Part shown: positions 1-9,051 of the stretch, one piece after another
How positions within the stretch are numbered: the first letter of the stretch is position 1
Layout: the number at the start of each line of letters is the position of its first letter
Origin: an uncultured Luminiphilus sp.
GTDB lineage: Bacteria > Pseudomonadota > Gammaproteobacteria > Pseudomonadales > Halieaceae
Assembly: GCA_938091995.1 (NCBI GenBank)
Contig: CALKNZ010000014.1
Coordinates: 1-42,955 of the forward strand
Direction: 5' to 3'
Length of the DNA: 42,955 bases
Notes under the pieces: generated by a model
Told to the model about the DNA's origin: nothing
What the model saw: only the letters and a program-made list of their open reading frames with translations
The model's database searches: none
Made by a program: the position numbers and the translations under genes

Positions 1-89
1 CTCTTCAGTTGGGCCTGTGGTTGACCCACAGCCTGCACCGACACACTCATTGTCCCCGACACTAAAAAGGCGAGGATCCAACGTTTCAT
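1..89 (-). CDS. rseB: RseB/MucB, sigma-E regulatory periplasmic protein (5' end only)
   Basis: Only the first 29 or so codons are in the window; the gene continues past the left edge. The visible start reads MKRWILAFLVSGTMSVSVQA, a typical Sec signal peptide: short basic N-region, hydrophobic core and an A-x-A-like end. It begins 10 bases after the rseA stop, in the rpoE-rseA-rseB order that is standard in gammaproteobacteria. In that family RseB sits in the periplasm, binds the RseA tail and shields it from DegS cleavage until misfolded lipoproteins or LPS signals arrive. The assignment rests mainly on position plus the signal peptide, since none of the lipoprotein-like RseB fold can be seen here. 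Confidence 0.7.
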   Translation of the reverse strand, partial: MKRWILAFLVSGTMSVSVQAVGQPQAQLK

Positions 90-99
90 GTCGCGAATG

Positions 100-711
100 C
101 TACTGTGCTGCTTTCTCGGGAACCCGGGCGAAGGGCACCAAAGCATTCGGTTGCGAATTGGCGGTCGTGCGCGCATGGTCCTGAGCATAGCGCTCAAACC
201 GCTCCCGGGCCAACTGATTGTAGATTCCGGAAGATCCTGAGGATTCGGAAGCGACGGTATTTGTTGCCGGTGGGCGCGATGGCACAGCAGGGTTAGGCGC
301 ACCGAATCGCGCCTGCACGGGTGCTGCACCAGGAATAGGCACAACGCCACCGGGCACTGCAGTTGCCACAGGACTCGCTGCCGACCCCAAAGGCGATTGC
401 CCCAGCAGCGTCTGGCCGCCAAGGACCATGGCGAAGGTGACCGATGCCGCAACGGCTAGAGAACCCAGAGGCCCCAATTGACGCCGCTTTGGCTGATTTT
501 CTAGGGTTTGGCGCACAGCCTCACTGACATCAATATTGGGCTCGACCTGACCAGTACGCAAGAGCCCTCTGGTGAGTTGGATGCGTTGCCAGTGCGCCCT
601 CGCCTCAGGGCTTTCGTCAACAGCCTTTAACACGCGCGCGAGATCTAACTCAGACCCCTCACCGTCTATTACTGCAGACATCGATTCCTTAATCGCGTCA
701 GCTACTGTCAT
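100..711 (-). CDS. rseA: RseA/MucA anti-sigma-E factor
   Basis: A 203-residue protein from the ATG at 711. A longer GTG start at 732 is possible, but AAAGGAG lies 8 bases before the ATG, so the ATG is preferred. Residues 1-70 match the RseA N-terminal domain that clamps sigma-E, with the family-like opening IKESMSAVIDGE and a segment resembling ARAHWQRIQLTRGLL. One hydrophobic stretch around residues 80-105 is the inner-membrane span, and the Pro/Ala/Ser-rich remainder should lie in the periplasm. In the family, DegS and RseP cleave this protein stepwise to free sigma-E. It sits directly downstream of rpoE and upstream of rseB, presumably in one transcript. Sequence similarity to MucA is modest outside the N-terminus, which is normal for this fast-evolving family. 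Confidence 0.88.
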   Translation of the reverse strand: MTVADAIKESMSAVIDGEGSELDLARVLKAVDESPEARAHWQRIQLTRGLLRTGQVEPNIDVSEAVRQTLENQPKRRQLGPLGSLAVAASVTFAMVLGGQTLLGQSPLGSAASPVATAVPGGVVPIPGAAPVQARFGAPNPAVPSRPPATNTVASESSGSSGIYNQLARERFERYAQDHARTTANSQPNALVPFARVPEKAAQ

Positions 712-769
712 CCCCTGTTCTCCTTTACTCACTGCTCACACCGATACTTTCATTCGGCGCTAAAAGTAT

Positions 770-1348
770 TTATTCACCTGCCAATTGCACGCGAACGCGA
801 CTATCGACAACTTCACGCGCCCTAAATATTCGCGATCGTACAGTGCCCACAGGGCATCCCATAACGTCCGCAATTTCTTCATAACTCAAGCCGTCAAACT
901 CTCTCAAACTCAGGGCTGCTCGTAGCTCTTCAGGCAACCCTTCCAAAGCGGCCTGCACAGCTTGGGCAAGCTCACCACCGAAATAAGCATTTTCTGGCGT
1001 CTCTATCTCACGAAGCGCATCGCCTTCCTCGAAGTACTCTGCATCCTGAACGTCTGCAGTTGTAGCAGGTCTTCTTCCTCTTGCCACTAGGTAATTCTTG
1101 GCAGCATTAGAGGCAATTCGATAAAGCCATGTATAAAATGCGCTGTCACCTCGAAATTTTGGCAGCGCTCTGAAGGCTTTTATAAACGCTTCTTGGGTGA
1201 CATCTTCGACTTCAGCTGCGTCACTAACAAAGCGTGCCACAAGTGTCGCAATACGACCCTGATATTTGAGCACAAGAAGATCGAAGGCTCGACTGTCCCC
1301 CCGCTGGGCTCTGACTACCAGTTGCTGATCGGTTTCCCGAGCTGTCAC
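770..1348 (-). CDS. rpoE: RNA polymerase sigma factor RpoE (AlgU/sigma-24)
   Basis: ECF sigma factor with region 2 (DQQLVVRAQRGDSRAFDLLV, then VEDVTQEAFIKAFRAL and FYTWLYRIASNAAKN) and region 4 (LSLREFDGLSYEEIADVMGC and VGTVRSRIFRAREVV). An in-frame ATG exists at 1405 and another at 1393, but I place the start at the GTG at 1348. It has GAAGG 7 bases upstream, gives 192 residues, which is the usual RpoE length, and aligns with the family N-terminus (TDQQLV). The sigma-E-type promoter at 1413-1440 would begin transcription at about 1406, right at the longest start, which also favours a start further in. RpoE directs transcription of envelope-stress genes and is held by RseA. It heads rpoE-rseA-rseB and is divergent from nadB. 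Confidence 0.95.
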   Translation of the reverse strand: MTARETDQQLVVRAQRGDSRAFDLLVLKYQGRIATLVARFVSDAAEVEDVTQEAFIKAFRALPKFRGDSAFYTWLYRIASNAAKNYLVARGRRPATTADVQDAEYFEEGDALREIETPENAYFGGELAQAVQAALEGLPEELRAALSLREFDGLSYEEIADVMGCPVGTVRSRIFRAREVVDSRVRVQLAGE

Positions 1349-1412
1349 GTAACCGCCTTCTAAAGATTTTTGGCCAGCAGCGACAAAATTCATCGTAATA
1401 TCCATCGCTTGC

Positions 1413-1440
1413 TGAGACTACTGTATCGCGCAAGAGTTCC
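1413..1440 (-). promoter_or_regulatory. Sigma-E-type promoter for rpoE (autoregulation)
   Basis: Read on the minus strand, GGAACTC (1440-1434) is followed after 15 bases by GTCTCA (1418-1413). This closely fits the sigma-E consensus of a GGAACTT-like -35 and a GTCTAA/TCTGA-like -10. It lies immediately upstream of rpoE and faces it, as expected for the known positive autoregulation of rpoE/algU. The predicted transcription start is near 1406. Confidence 0.75.
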
Positions 1441-1512
1441 CACTGCGCACTTCAAATCGTAAATTATTTGCATATTGTAAGATAAAAGAGGCTCCAATCA
1501 GTCCTTAATGCC

Positions 1513-3171
1513 ATGACAGACAATGAAAATTACGATGTTTTAATCATAGGTAGTGGTGCAGCAGGCTTATCGCTTGCGCTGCAATTGCCACCCCACTATC
1601 GCTGTGGCGTGCTATCGAAAGCCCACATGGCCGCAGGATCAACATTTTGGGCCCAAGGAGGCATGGCAGCCGTTCTGCACGACCGTGATTCTTTCGACGC
1701 CCATGAAGCCGATACCGTGGATGCTGGCGCCGGGTTATGCCACGAGCCTGCAGTGCAGTTTTGTGTCAGCCAAAGCCGAGCCGTCGTTGATTGGCTCATC
1801 GAGCAAGGCGTCGTGTTTGACTACCGCGCAGATCAACCCGATGCAGAATTCAGAGAGTTTCATCTCACAATGGAAGGTGGCCACAGTCACAGACGCATTA
1901 TTCATGCTGCAGACCGCACGGGTCGGGCCATCTCAGACGTGCTGACGCAAAATGCAGCGACAGCCGATAACATTTCTCTGCTGCCCGACTGCTACGCGGT
2001 AGATCTCATTAGGGTCGATGGCCGCTGTGTTGGGGCTCACGTATTGGACACTCGAACCCATAGCGTGAAAACCATAGCCGCCCGAGCCGTTGTTCTTGCA
2101 ACAGGCGGAGCCAGTAAAGCCTACCAATACACCTCCAATCCCGATGGCGCGAGCGGTGACGGTATTGCCATAGCCTGGCGAGCCGGCTGCCGAGTAGCCA
2201 ACATGGAGTTTAATCAATTCCACCCCACATGCCTTTATCATCCGAAAGCCAAATCATTTCTAATCACTGAAGCGCTCCGTGGCGAAGGCGCTCGCCTGTT
2301 ATTACCCAATGGCGAAGCCTTTATGACCCGCTTTGACCCTCGCGGTGAACTCGCCCCTCGAGATATTGTAGCCAGAGCCATCGATCACGAGATGAAACGA
2401 TTGGGGCTAGACTGCGTGTACCTAGATATCACCCATCGGACTCCGGAATTTTTGCGAAGCCACTTTCCTACGGTCTATGAACGCTGTCTCGCACTGGGGA
2501 TCGATATTTGCAAGGATCGAATTCCTGTCGTGCCAGCGGCCCATTACACCTGCGGCGGTGTGGTCGTCGATCAGTTCGGCGCCAGTGACCTACCGGGGCT
2601 TTATGTGATCGGCGAAACCGCATGCAGTGGTTTGCATGGCGCTAATCGAATGGCCAGCAACTCACTCCTGGAATGTTTCGTCTATGCCGCATCCGCGGCC
2701 AAACACATCGCGGATACCGACCTCCCCGCCCCCAAAAAATTACCCGCATGGGACGACAGCCGTGTCCGTGTATCCGATGAAGGTGTCGTTATTCCCTATC
2801 ACTGGCAGGCCTTGAGACGCCTCATGTGGGATTATGTCGGCATTGTGAGAAGCGATCGAAGGCTGGCTTTCGCTGCCAACGCGATCGAACTGATGCAAGT
2901 TGAAATTGCCGACTACTACGGCCAGTTTGTTATTACCAGGCCGCTATTAGAGCTCAGAAATTTAGCGGAGGTCGCCGCGTTGACAGTTCGCTGCGCTGCA
3001 GCAAGAAAAGAATCGAGAGGGCTACATTTCAATCGTGATTATCCTGAGGCGAATAGCGAGTCTCGAGACTCAATTTTGATACCGCCAGAACACCCTGCCT
3101 ATCACAAGCCACAGGCAGACGACTTGCAATTACCTCGCTATGCATCGGCCAGTCCAAATCAGGACATTTAA
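1513..3171 (+). CDS. nadB: L-aspartate oxidase NadB
   Basis: A 552-residue flavoprotein, close to the E. coli length of 540. It catalyses the first step of de novo NAD synthesis, FAD-dependent oxidation of L-aspartate to iminoaspartate for NadA. The N-terminus shows the dinucleotide-binding motif [13 protein letters not shown], followed by the family segments [25 protein letters not shown], a GGVVVD segment and [13 protein letters not shown]. The C-terminal helical domain includes an [20 protein letters not shown] segment, which NadB shares with fumarate reductase/succinate dehydrogenase flavoproteins. It is divergent from rpoE, an arrangement also known in Pseudomonas. Its stop overlaps the sdhE stop on the other strand by four bases. 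No strong ribosome binding site is visible before the ATG. Confidence 0.97.
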   Translation: MTDNENYDVLIIGSGAAGLSLALQLPPHYRCGVLSKAHMAAGSTFWAQGGMAAVLHDRDSFDAHEADTVDAGAGLCHEPAVQFCVSQSRAVVDWLIEQGVVFDYRADQPDAEFREFHLTMEGGHSHRRIIHAADRTGRAISDVLTQNAATADNISLLPDCYAVDLIRVDGRCVGAHVLDTRTHSVKTIAARAVVLATGGASKAYQYTSNPDGASGDGIAIAWRAGCRVANMEFNQFHPTCLYHPKAKSFLITEALRGEGARLLLPNGEAFMTRFDPRGELAPRDIVARAIDHEMKRLGLDCVYLDITHRTPEFLRSHFPTVYERCLALGIDICKDRIPVVPAAHYTCGGVVVDQFGASDLPGLYVIGETACSGLHGANRMASNSLLECFVYAASAAKHIADTDLPAPKKLPAWDDSRVRVSDEGVVIPYHWQALRRLMWDYVGIVRSDRRLAFAANAIELMQVEIADYYGQFVITRPLLELRNLAEVAALTVRCAAARKESRGLHFNRDYPEANSESRDSILIPPEHPAYHKPQADDLQLPRYASASPNQDI

Positions 3172-3428
3172 CGGAGCTTCGACAGATTATGTGCTCTGAT
3201 CCGACCGGTAATCGCAGCCAGCACCTCGTCGGGTGGGGCCTCTCTACCCATAATCCAGTTGAGAATATCTTGATCCTCGTGGCCCATGAGTTGCTCGTAG
3301 TCATCGCGGAGTGATTGCTCAAGCTCTCTGAAGCAAGCATCCATAAAAGGCCCAAGTAATAAATCGAGCTCAAGCAAACCGCGCCTACTAGCCCAACGCA
3401 TACGGCTATAGTCTTTATCTTCGGTCAT
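3168..3428 (-). CDS. sdhE: SdhE, FAD assembly factor for succinate dehydrogenase
   Basis: An 86-residue protein from the ATG at 3428; an in-frame extension to 3497 adds 23 residues that do not look like the family. It carries the signature [17 protein letters not shown], including the RGxxE motif that in SdhE is needed for covalent flavinylation of SdhA, and a C-terminal half ([11 protein letters not shown]) typical of the five-helix fold. It acts in the cytoplasm as a small chaperone for attaching FAD to SdhA/FrdA. It converges with nadB, sharing the bases TTAA as both stops, and is divergent from ygfZ across 176 bases. The small membrane gene ygfX, often next to sdhE, is not present here. 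Confidence 0.93.
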   Translation of the reverse strand: MTEDKDYSRMRWASRRGLLELDLLLGPFMDACFRELEQSLRDDYEQLMGHEDQDILNWIMGREAPPDEVLAAITGRIRAHNLSKLR

Positions 3429-3604
3429 GGTTTTCACTCTCGCTATTTGGGGGAGCTCCAATACGGCAAGCCACTCGGCTCGCCTGGAGATCGGCACAGG
3501 CTACAGTAGCGCAAAGCTGCCGCCACCACCGATTGGTTGAGCGCGTTGGAATTACCTAAAATTAACATACAATGGCCCCCGATACCGACCACAGGCCCTG
3601 ACCT

Positions 3605-4552
3605 ATGACAAACACCCCGCTCACGCCTTCTGATCCCGTGGACAACTTAATAAACGGATGGGCGCCCCTTGCCCACGAAGCATTGCTGCGGCTGGCCGGG
3701 CCTGATGCCTGTAAATTTCTTCAAGGACAAACCACCGCTGACTTTTCCAAAGCGCAGTCGCTTGATGTCATACCGGGTGCTTTTTGCGATGTAAAAGGCC
3801 GAGTCATCGCCGATTTTCGTGCGCTGCTCATCGACCCTGAAAATATTGTTCTCTGCCTGACCGAGAGCTTAGCTGACTTGCTATTGGCTCACCTCACCAA
3901 GTATTTGATGTTCAGTAAGGCGGAGCTTACGCGAATCTCAGCGTCCCCTTGGGGCGTAACCGGGTGTGACGCACATCGTGACTTTGGTATTGATGCTGTC
4001 AGCAATGGGAAAAATCGCGCCATAGCGCTGTCTCAGGGCTGGCTAATCCCCCTAGAGAGCCAGATTTCTCTGTTAATCGTTAACGAGAACGCAGATATAG
4101 ACGCTAGCATCAACGATCAATCACTCGATCACTACACAGCTACTTGGCGTGCGCTGGGTTGTTTACGTGGTGAAGCTAGGGTTACAGCCGCTACGACTGG
4201 CAAATACCTGCCTCAAGATCTCAGCTATGATTTGGCAGGATGGGTCAGCTTTGACAAAGGTTGCTACACCGGTCAGGAGATTATCGCGCGACTGCATTGG
4301 CGCGGAACGCCCAAAAGGCGCCTGTACCACGGGACAGCGATGATGCCCTGCGCTTTTGAAGGCGCAAAGTTAATAAGCAGTACCGATGCTCGCGCGGTCG
4401 GTAGCGTTGTGAACGCGGCCAACCACGGCGGTGGTACCGTGATGTTGGTCGAGGCCGTTGAAAGTGCAGCCGGGAACAATGTGCTGATTGAAAAGACCAA
4501 TCAAGAGGTCACGATAAGCGCTGCTGCGGTTGACTACCTTGCTGACTTTTAG
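3605..4552 (+). CDS. ygfZ: YgfZ, folate-dependent Fe-S/tRNA-modification factor
   Basis: A 315-residue GcvT-like protein. The diagnostic motif KGCYTGQE lies at about residues 218-225, with the family cysteine. The N-terminal part (LRLAGPDACKFLQGQTTADF, then GAFCDVKGRVIADFRAL) matches the tetrahydrofolate-binding fold. In E. coli YgfZ (IbaG-independent, cytosolic) supports a subset of Fe-S enzymes such as MiaB. Placement next to sdhE in divergent orientation is the common gammaproteobacterial arrangement. It converges with ung, leaving 64 bases in which I see no convincing terminator. Confidence 0.95.
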   Translation: MTNTPLTPSDPVDNLINGWAPLAHEALLRLAGPDACKFLQGQTTADFSKAQSLDVIPGAFCDVKGRVIADFRALLIDPENIVLCLTESLADLLLAHLTKYLMFSKAELTRISASPWGVTGCDAHRDFGIDAVSNGKNRAIALSQGWLIPLESQISLLIVNENADIDASINDQSLDHYTATWRALGCLRGEARVTAATTGKYLPQDLSYDLAGWVSFDKGCYTGQEIIARLHWRGTPKRRLYHGTAMMPCAFEGAKLISSTDARAVGSVVNAANHGGGTVMLVEAVESAAGNNVLIEKTNQEVTISAAAVDYLADF

Positions 4553-4616
4553 AAGCTGCGAGGCGCTGTGCGGCAGCACAATGTTGCGTTTCTATGAAAG
4601 GCTCACATCGACCTCG

Positions 4617-5333
4617 CTAATTAGGCAATGACCAATCGACAGTACCGCGTCCGTGGCGCTGTAAAAAAGCATTGGCCTCTGAAAAATGGCCGCAGCCCAA
4701 GAATCCACGGTGGGCAGACAGCGGGGATGGGTGAGGCGCTGTTAATACGCAATGTGCACCACCTTCTAAGCTGCCATACTTTTTTCGCGCTTGCGCGCCC
4801 CAAAGCATAAACACCGTCGGCTCACCAAAATCTCGTACGGTTTTGACAACACGATCCGTGAAGGTTTCCCACCCCAGATTTTGATGTGAGCCGGCTAGTC
4901 CAGACTCAACAGTCAGCACGGCGTTAAGTAACAGGACCCCCTGAGCAGCCCAGGACTCTAGGCAGCCGTGGGACGGCCAGTCTACACCGAGGTCCCGCTG
5001 CAGCTCTTTGAAAATATTGCGCAGCGAGGGCGGAATGGTCACCCCCTTTCGCACCGAAAAACTCAGGCCGTGTGCCTGCCCTGACCCATGATACGGGTCT
5101 TGCCCTAAGATCACGACACGAACGGCTGCAGGAGGCGTTAGCTGCAGCGCGTTAAAAATTTCGGATCCAGGAGGATAAATAACTTTTCCCAGCGCTTTTT
5201 CGTCGCGTAAAAATCGCGAAAGACACTGCATCTCCGGCCCTGCTAAAGTGTGGCCAAGCGTCTCCAACCACTCAGATCGCAGAGGGGATCCCCGAGAGAT
5301 AGGCTCCTGTGTGCTTTTGGGCTCTGAATTCAT
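4617..5333 (-). CDS. ung: Uracil-DNA glycosylase, family 1
   Basis: A 238-residue protein with all family-1 UDG signatures: GQDPYHG near residue 77 (water-activating Asp), the LLLNAVLTVE uracil-pocket segment with the specificity Asn near residue 135, and HPSPLSAHRGF near residue 203 (catalytic His and DNA-intercalating loop). It removes uracil from DNA to start base-excision repair in the cytoplasm. The start at 5333 leaves a roughly 25-residue leader before the conserved core (SEWLETLGHTL), slightly longer than E. coli Ung (229 aa), so a somewhat later start cannot be excluded. It is transcribed towards ygfZ and divergent from the large DUF1631 gene. Confidence 0.96.
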   Translation of the reverse strand: MNSEPKSTQEPISRGSPLRSEWLETLGHTLAGPEMQCLSRFLRDEKALGKVIYPPGSEIFNALQLTPPAAVRVVILGQDPYHGSGQAHGLSFSVRKGVTIPPSLRNIFKELQRDLGVDWPSHGCLESWAAQGVLLLNAVLTVESGLAGSHQNLGWETFTDRVVKTVRDFGEPTVFMLWGAQARKKYGSLEGGAHCVLTAPHPSPLSAHRGFLGCGHFSEANAFLQRHGRGTVDWSLPN

Positions 5334-5422
5334 CGACGTAGTCCAGTAGACTCCAAGAAATTAGGGGCTGGCATATGAGGCCAACAGGCGACACAATCGC
5401 TGGGCAGTAGTTTTGGTGAGCT

Positions 5423-8400
5423 ATGAAACGGGAAAATCCAGACAGCGCCACCCCAGTGAACCCTTCAGCGCGTATCATGGCGCTGAGGGAATATACTGGC
5501 AAGCTTTTACAACCTCGGCTGAGCCTCGTCGCCGAGGCCATGGCGGATCACCTATTTAATCTATCTACCAGCGCGAAGTTAGCGCCCGATCAAAGAACAC
5601 AGGCTTTCGAGGCTTTTGCAGCGTTTAAATCCCGAAGTAAAGGTTTTGTTACCACAATACTTGCTGAAATCGATCTCGCCTTTGAAGACTTAGTTTCCGT
5701 CCTCCCGTCTCCTAACATTAACGAACAGGCGGTCGCTGAGCTAGACCTCAGGGATCTTAGGGCCTTTGACAATAGTTCTGCGATTGATGCGATTGTTCAA
5801 GCGGGCTCGGAAAGATACTGGCATCTCCTCGAATCTCTGACCTTGAACATGGGAACAATACTGGACACTGATCCAAAAAAGATTCGTCTCCCCTTTGGTT
5901 TGCGCGGTCTGGCCACAGCCTATCGTCGCAATGTTGAACAGCTGGGCCTGCCTGACTTCATCATTGCTGAACTTGATCGCGCCTTTACCCTCAACCTGCT
6001 CCCAGAAGCCGGCGCGCTGTACGCAGAACTCAATGCCGTTGTTGCCTCGGACAGCCACTTGCCGGCGACCGAAATTGACGCAACTTCTCCTGAAGTGGCG
6101 CCCAAACCGGTCATTAAAGTCGATGCAACCTTAACTGATCATGCACCCGTAGAACCACTGACACCAAGCACCCCCCTTGCCAATGGAGCCGCTGGCAACT
6201 CACGCCCATTAAACCCGCAGGATATCCCGATGCCGTCCGTCTCTAGTGCATCGCAGTTATCCAAGATGTCTCTTCAAACAAACACTTCGGCAGACGCGGA
6301 GGCTTTATTGGCGGCCTCGCCCCTAGAAGTTGTGGCGCAAGCGGCAGGTACCGCAGAATACTTACCCGGACGCGGGAAGCTGCCATTTAACCCAGTAGTC
6401 GACGAGGCGATGCTAGCCCGGCTTCGTCTACCTGCACTGCAGTCAGAGTCATCAAAGAATCCCTTGTCCGAGGCACAGCTGAGTGAGAAAGCCGATGAAT
6501 TAGCGCTTAAAATTGCGGCAATACGACGAACGGGAAAAGGCGTCTCCCATTCGGAGCCTCTTATCAATCAGTTAGGTCTAGACAAACTTGACGCTTCTTT
6601 GCAGCCCTTAAAGGGCAGCGTGCAACTCATCGATAACCTGTATCAAACTATGTTTGACACGCTACCCCTCACCGAAAAGATCAGTCGAAGCCTAGATAAT
6701 TTAAAACTCCCCTTAGCAGAGCTCTCGCTAACTGACCCTGCATTTTTTCAAGAACGCGAGCACCCCGCGCGTTTGTTAGTAGAGCGACTGAGTGAACTCA
6801 GCGCTCTGGCCCCTCGAAACAGTGCTAGAGTAGAACAAAAAATTGATGAAGCCCTGAGTACCATTCAGCGCGAATTCGATGGCAGCCTAGATACCTTTGA
6901 AAAAGCCCTGACCAAAATCAATAATCTTGCTGTGTCTATGCTCAAGCAACAGCAACGTAACATTCAGCGTCAGATCGCTGCTGAGGAGGGCAAAGAAAAA
7001 CGCGAGCAGGCAGCCCAACAGGTGGAAACCGACCTTAGCCAGCTCCTCCCCGATGGGCTCATGCCCGCAAGTCTTCTGAATCTCATCGAATCCTTTCTGC
7101 GAGATGAATTGGTGCTGATCCAACTCCGCGAGAAAAGCTCACCCTTTTATGAGGCGGTCCTTGGCCGCATCTCACAAATCAATAAATCATTGCAACGCAT
7201 CATGGAAACGGGCATCCCCCTAACGTCCGACGCAGCCCAAAAAATTGTTCGAGAAGTGCCCCTGAACTTGGGTGATAACTTCCTGTCAATTGAAACACAG
7301 GGAAGTCTGCAGCAGCTAAAACAGCAGCTAGGAGGTGGTGAACCTATTACTCTGGCAGCCTCTTCACTCCCTGAGCCAGAAATATTTACTGAGCCCCAAT
7401 TCTCACAGCGTCTGGCACGACTTCCTAGACTTGAAAATTGGGTAAAGCGCGCCCATCAGCTTAAGCTAAAGAGTTGGATTTCTGAGGTCTCACCCAATGG
7501 CACTCCGCGAAATTTGCAGCTAATTTGGAAAAACTCCAACTCAACACGCTTTGCTTTTGCCAACGAACAGGGGTTCAAGGTAAAAGACATTAATCTTGTC
7601 CAACTCGCAAGGCAGCTCAGCACCCGGCTCAAACCATTGGCGCCTTCAGATGAGCTATCAATTATTGAACGAAGCGTTTTTCAAACCCTAGAAAAGCGCC
7701 AGAAAAGCCTGAGTAGGCGAGACGGCTCATCTCATTCGGTGGCACAAGCCCGCTCGGCGATGATTGATGCAGCTCAAAGTCATATTCGAAGAGCAAAACG
7801 GAAAGGCGTTACCAGCTGTGCGCTCGCGATAAACGCGCAAGATTTGGCGGGAGTCGAGCATGTCAGTGGCAAACTGGTTAACAGTAAGATCACCATAGCA
7901 AGCGAGGGCCCGTTATCCTCATCGACCCACGGCATCATCGTCATCACACCCAATTCCGAAGACTTGCGGACATTACTGACAGATAAAAGCAGCACGGCGC
8001 CCCCTACCGGCATTGGTATTGCCGCGATCGACGGACATATTTCAAGCGCCGAGTCGCTTTGGGTCAATTTAGAGGATATCGCCCAGCAAGGTCTCGCGAC
8101 AGCGCCCAATACGGGAGTTGTGGCAGCTCCCGTGGAGCAGGTCAGCAACCTTGCTAGTGCGGTTCGCGAAACCTACGCCAGTCTTCAAGATGAAACGCCG
8201 GCACCCCTAATTACTTTGCGCCCCCTTCATCGGCGGACCATTGGCAATGAGGCTGTTTTACAAACACGCTATGAAGTTATGTCCGATGGTGTCGCAGACG
8301 GCAATCTTGGAGACCGCCGACAACGCTACCCATTGACCGCCCTCGCAATAGCAATCGATTGCTACAAGGTCAGTACAACTTGTCGCTATGCAGAATCACT

Positions 8401-8914
8401 AGTGGCTGAGGGTCGCACTCTGCCGCTGTTTCAACTTCGGGTTAGCACCGAGGCAGTAATGCATCCGGAATTCCTCGATTTTTTGTTGCATGAGGTCTCA
8501 GAAAGTGGTGTCGGGACCGACCGTTTGTGGTTTGAGCTGACCGATTCAGTCCGACTGCGTGAAGACGACGATGCCGCCTATTTTTGTAGCACTTTGCGGT
8601 CTATCGGCTGCCAAATTTCAGTGGCAGAGGTACATCCTAAACGCGGCAGCACTGCGGTACTGCAGAAACTAAAACCTCATACACTGGCCCTCGATAGCAG
8701 TCTTTGGCCCGTAGAACCAGAGGATCAACAGCTGGCTGCCCTGCACCAAACCATTAGTGATTTGCACCACCTTGTAGGAGAGCACGTCGTTTTACGTGAT
8801 GACCACGATGGTGCTAGAGCTCAGCAACTGGGCATTGATTTTATTGAGACCTTTGAAGCTGAACAGCTTTTGCCCGAGCAGCTTAGGGACAGGTTACCCG
8901 CTATAACGCGCTAG
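5423..8914 (+). CDS. DUF1631 protein with C-terminal degenerate GGDEF- and EAL-like domains
   Basis: A 1163-residue cytoplasmic protein with no signal peptide or membrane span. Residues 1-735 look like the DUF1631 family: an alpha-helical N-terminus, a low-complexity linker around 215-300, a charged coiled-coil-like stretch around 500-540 (EEGKEKREQAAQQVETDL), and at about 660-735 a small beta-rich segment (LKLKSWISEV, FAFANEQGFKVKDI) resembling the PilZ-like part of DUF1631. Residues about 772-905 follow the outline of a GGDEF domain: an opening like AQSHIRRAKRKG and a closing TGIGIAAIDG block, but STHGIIVI stands where GGDEF should be. Residues about 930-1150 follow an EAL domain: RYEVMSD for the EAL motif, LWFELTDSVRL for the xExTE block, SVAEV for DDFG and LALDSSLW for LKIDxSF. 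Most catalytic and metal ligands are gone, so I predict a non-enzymatic c-di-GMP- or partner-binding regulator. Typical DUF1631 proteins are about 700-800 residues as I recall. The domain assignment to EAL is fairly firm and that to GGDEF tentative. Confidence 0.8.
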   Translation: MKRENPDSATPVNPSARIMALREYTGKLLQPRLSLVAEAMADHLFNLSTSAKLAPDQRTQAFEAFAAFKSRSKGFVTTILAEIDLAFEDLVSVLPSPNINEQAVAELDLRDLRAFDNSSAIDAIVQAGSERYWHLLESLTLNMGTILDTDPKKIRLPFGLRGLATAYRRNVEQLGLPDFIIAELDRAFTLNLLPEAGALYAELNAVVASDSHLPATEIDATSPEVAPKPVIKVDATLTDHAPVEPLTPSTPLANGAAGNSRPLNPQDIPMPSVSSASQLSKMSLQTNTSADAEALLAASPLEVVAQAAGTAEYLPGRGKLPFNPVVDEAMLARLRLPALQSESSKNPLSEAQLSEKADELALKIAAIRRTGKGVSHSEPLINQLGLDKLDASLQPLKGSVQLIDNLYQTMFDTLPLTEKISRSLDNLKLPLAELSLTDPAFFQEREHPARLLVERLSELSALAPRNSARVEQKIDEALSTIQREFDGSLDTFEKALTKINNLAVSMLKQQQRNIQRQIAAEEGKEKREQAAQQVETDLSQLLPDGLMPASLLNLIESFLRDELVLIQLREKSSPFYEAVLGRISQINKSLQRIMETGIPLTSDAAQKIVREVPLNLGDNFLSIETQGSLQQLKQQLGGGEPITLAASSLPEPEIFTEPQFSQRLARLPRLENWVKRAHQLKLKSWISEVSPNGTPRNLQLIWKNSNSTRFAFANEQGFKVKDINLVQLARQLSTRLKPLAPSDELSIIERSVFQTLEKRQKSLSRRDGSSHSVAQARSAMIDAAQSHIRRAKRKGVTSCALAINAQDLAGVEHVSGKLVNSKITIASEGPLSSSTHGIIVITPNSEDLRTLLTDKSSTAPPTGIGIAAIDGHISSAESLWVNLEDIAQQGLATAPNTGVVAAPVEQVSNLASAVRETYASLQDETPAPLITLRPLHRRTIGNEAVLQTRYEVMSDGVADGNLGDRRQRYPLTALAIAIDCYKVSTTCRYAESLVAEGRTLPLFQLRVSTEAVMHPEFLDFLLHEVSESGVGTDRLWFELTDSVRLREDDDAAYFCSTLRSIGCQISVAEVHPKRGSTAVLQKLKPHTLALDSSLWPVEPEDQQLAALHQTISDLHHLVGEHVVLRDDHDGARAQQLGIDFIETFEAEQLLPEQLRDRLPAITR

Positions 8915-8927
8915 TCCGCTTGCCCAC

Positions 8928-8966
8928 ACTGAGCTTCCGTGGGTACTCATAATGTTCAGTTTTTTT
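8928..8966 (+). terminator. Possible Rho-independent terminator after the DUF1631 gene
   Basis: ACTGA (8928-8932) and TCAGT (8956-8960) can pair around an imperfect inner stem (GAG with CTC), and seven consecutive T residues end at 8966. It starts 14 bases after the stop codon at 8914. The stem is short and interrupted, so this is a tentative call. Confidence 0.35.
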
Positions 8967-9051
8967 AATGGGGCTCACAAGGGTAAAGTGCCTCGACGAT
9001 GAATGAGCCGCAAGCGTACAATAACCACACTATTGTAAGGGGGATACAGCC

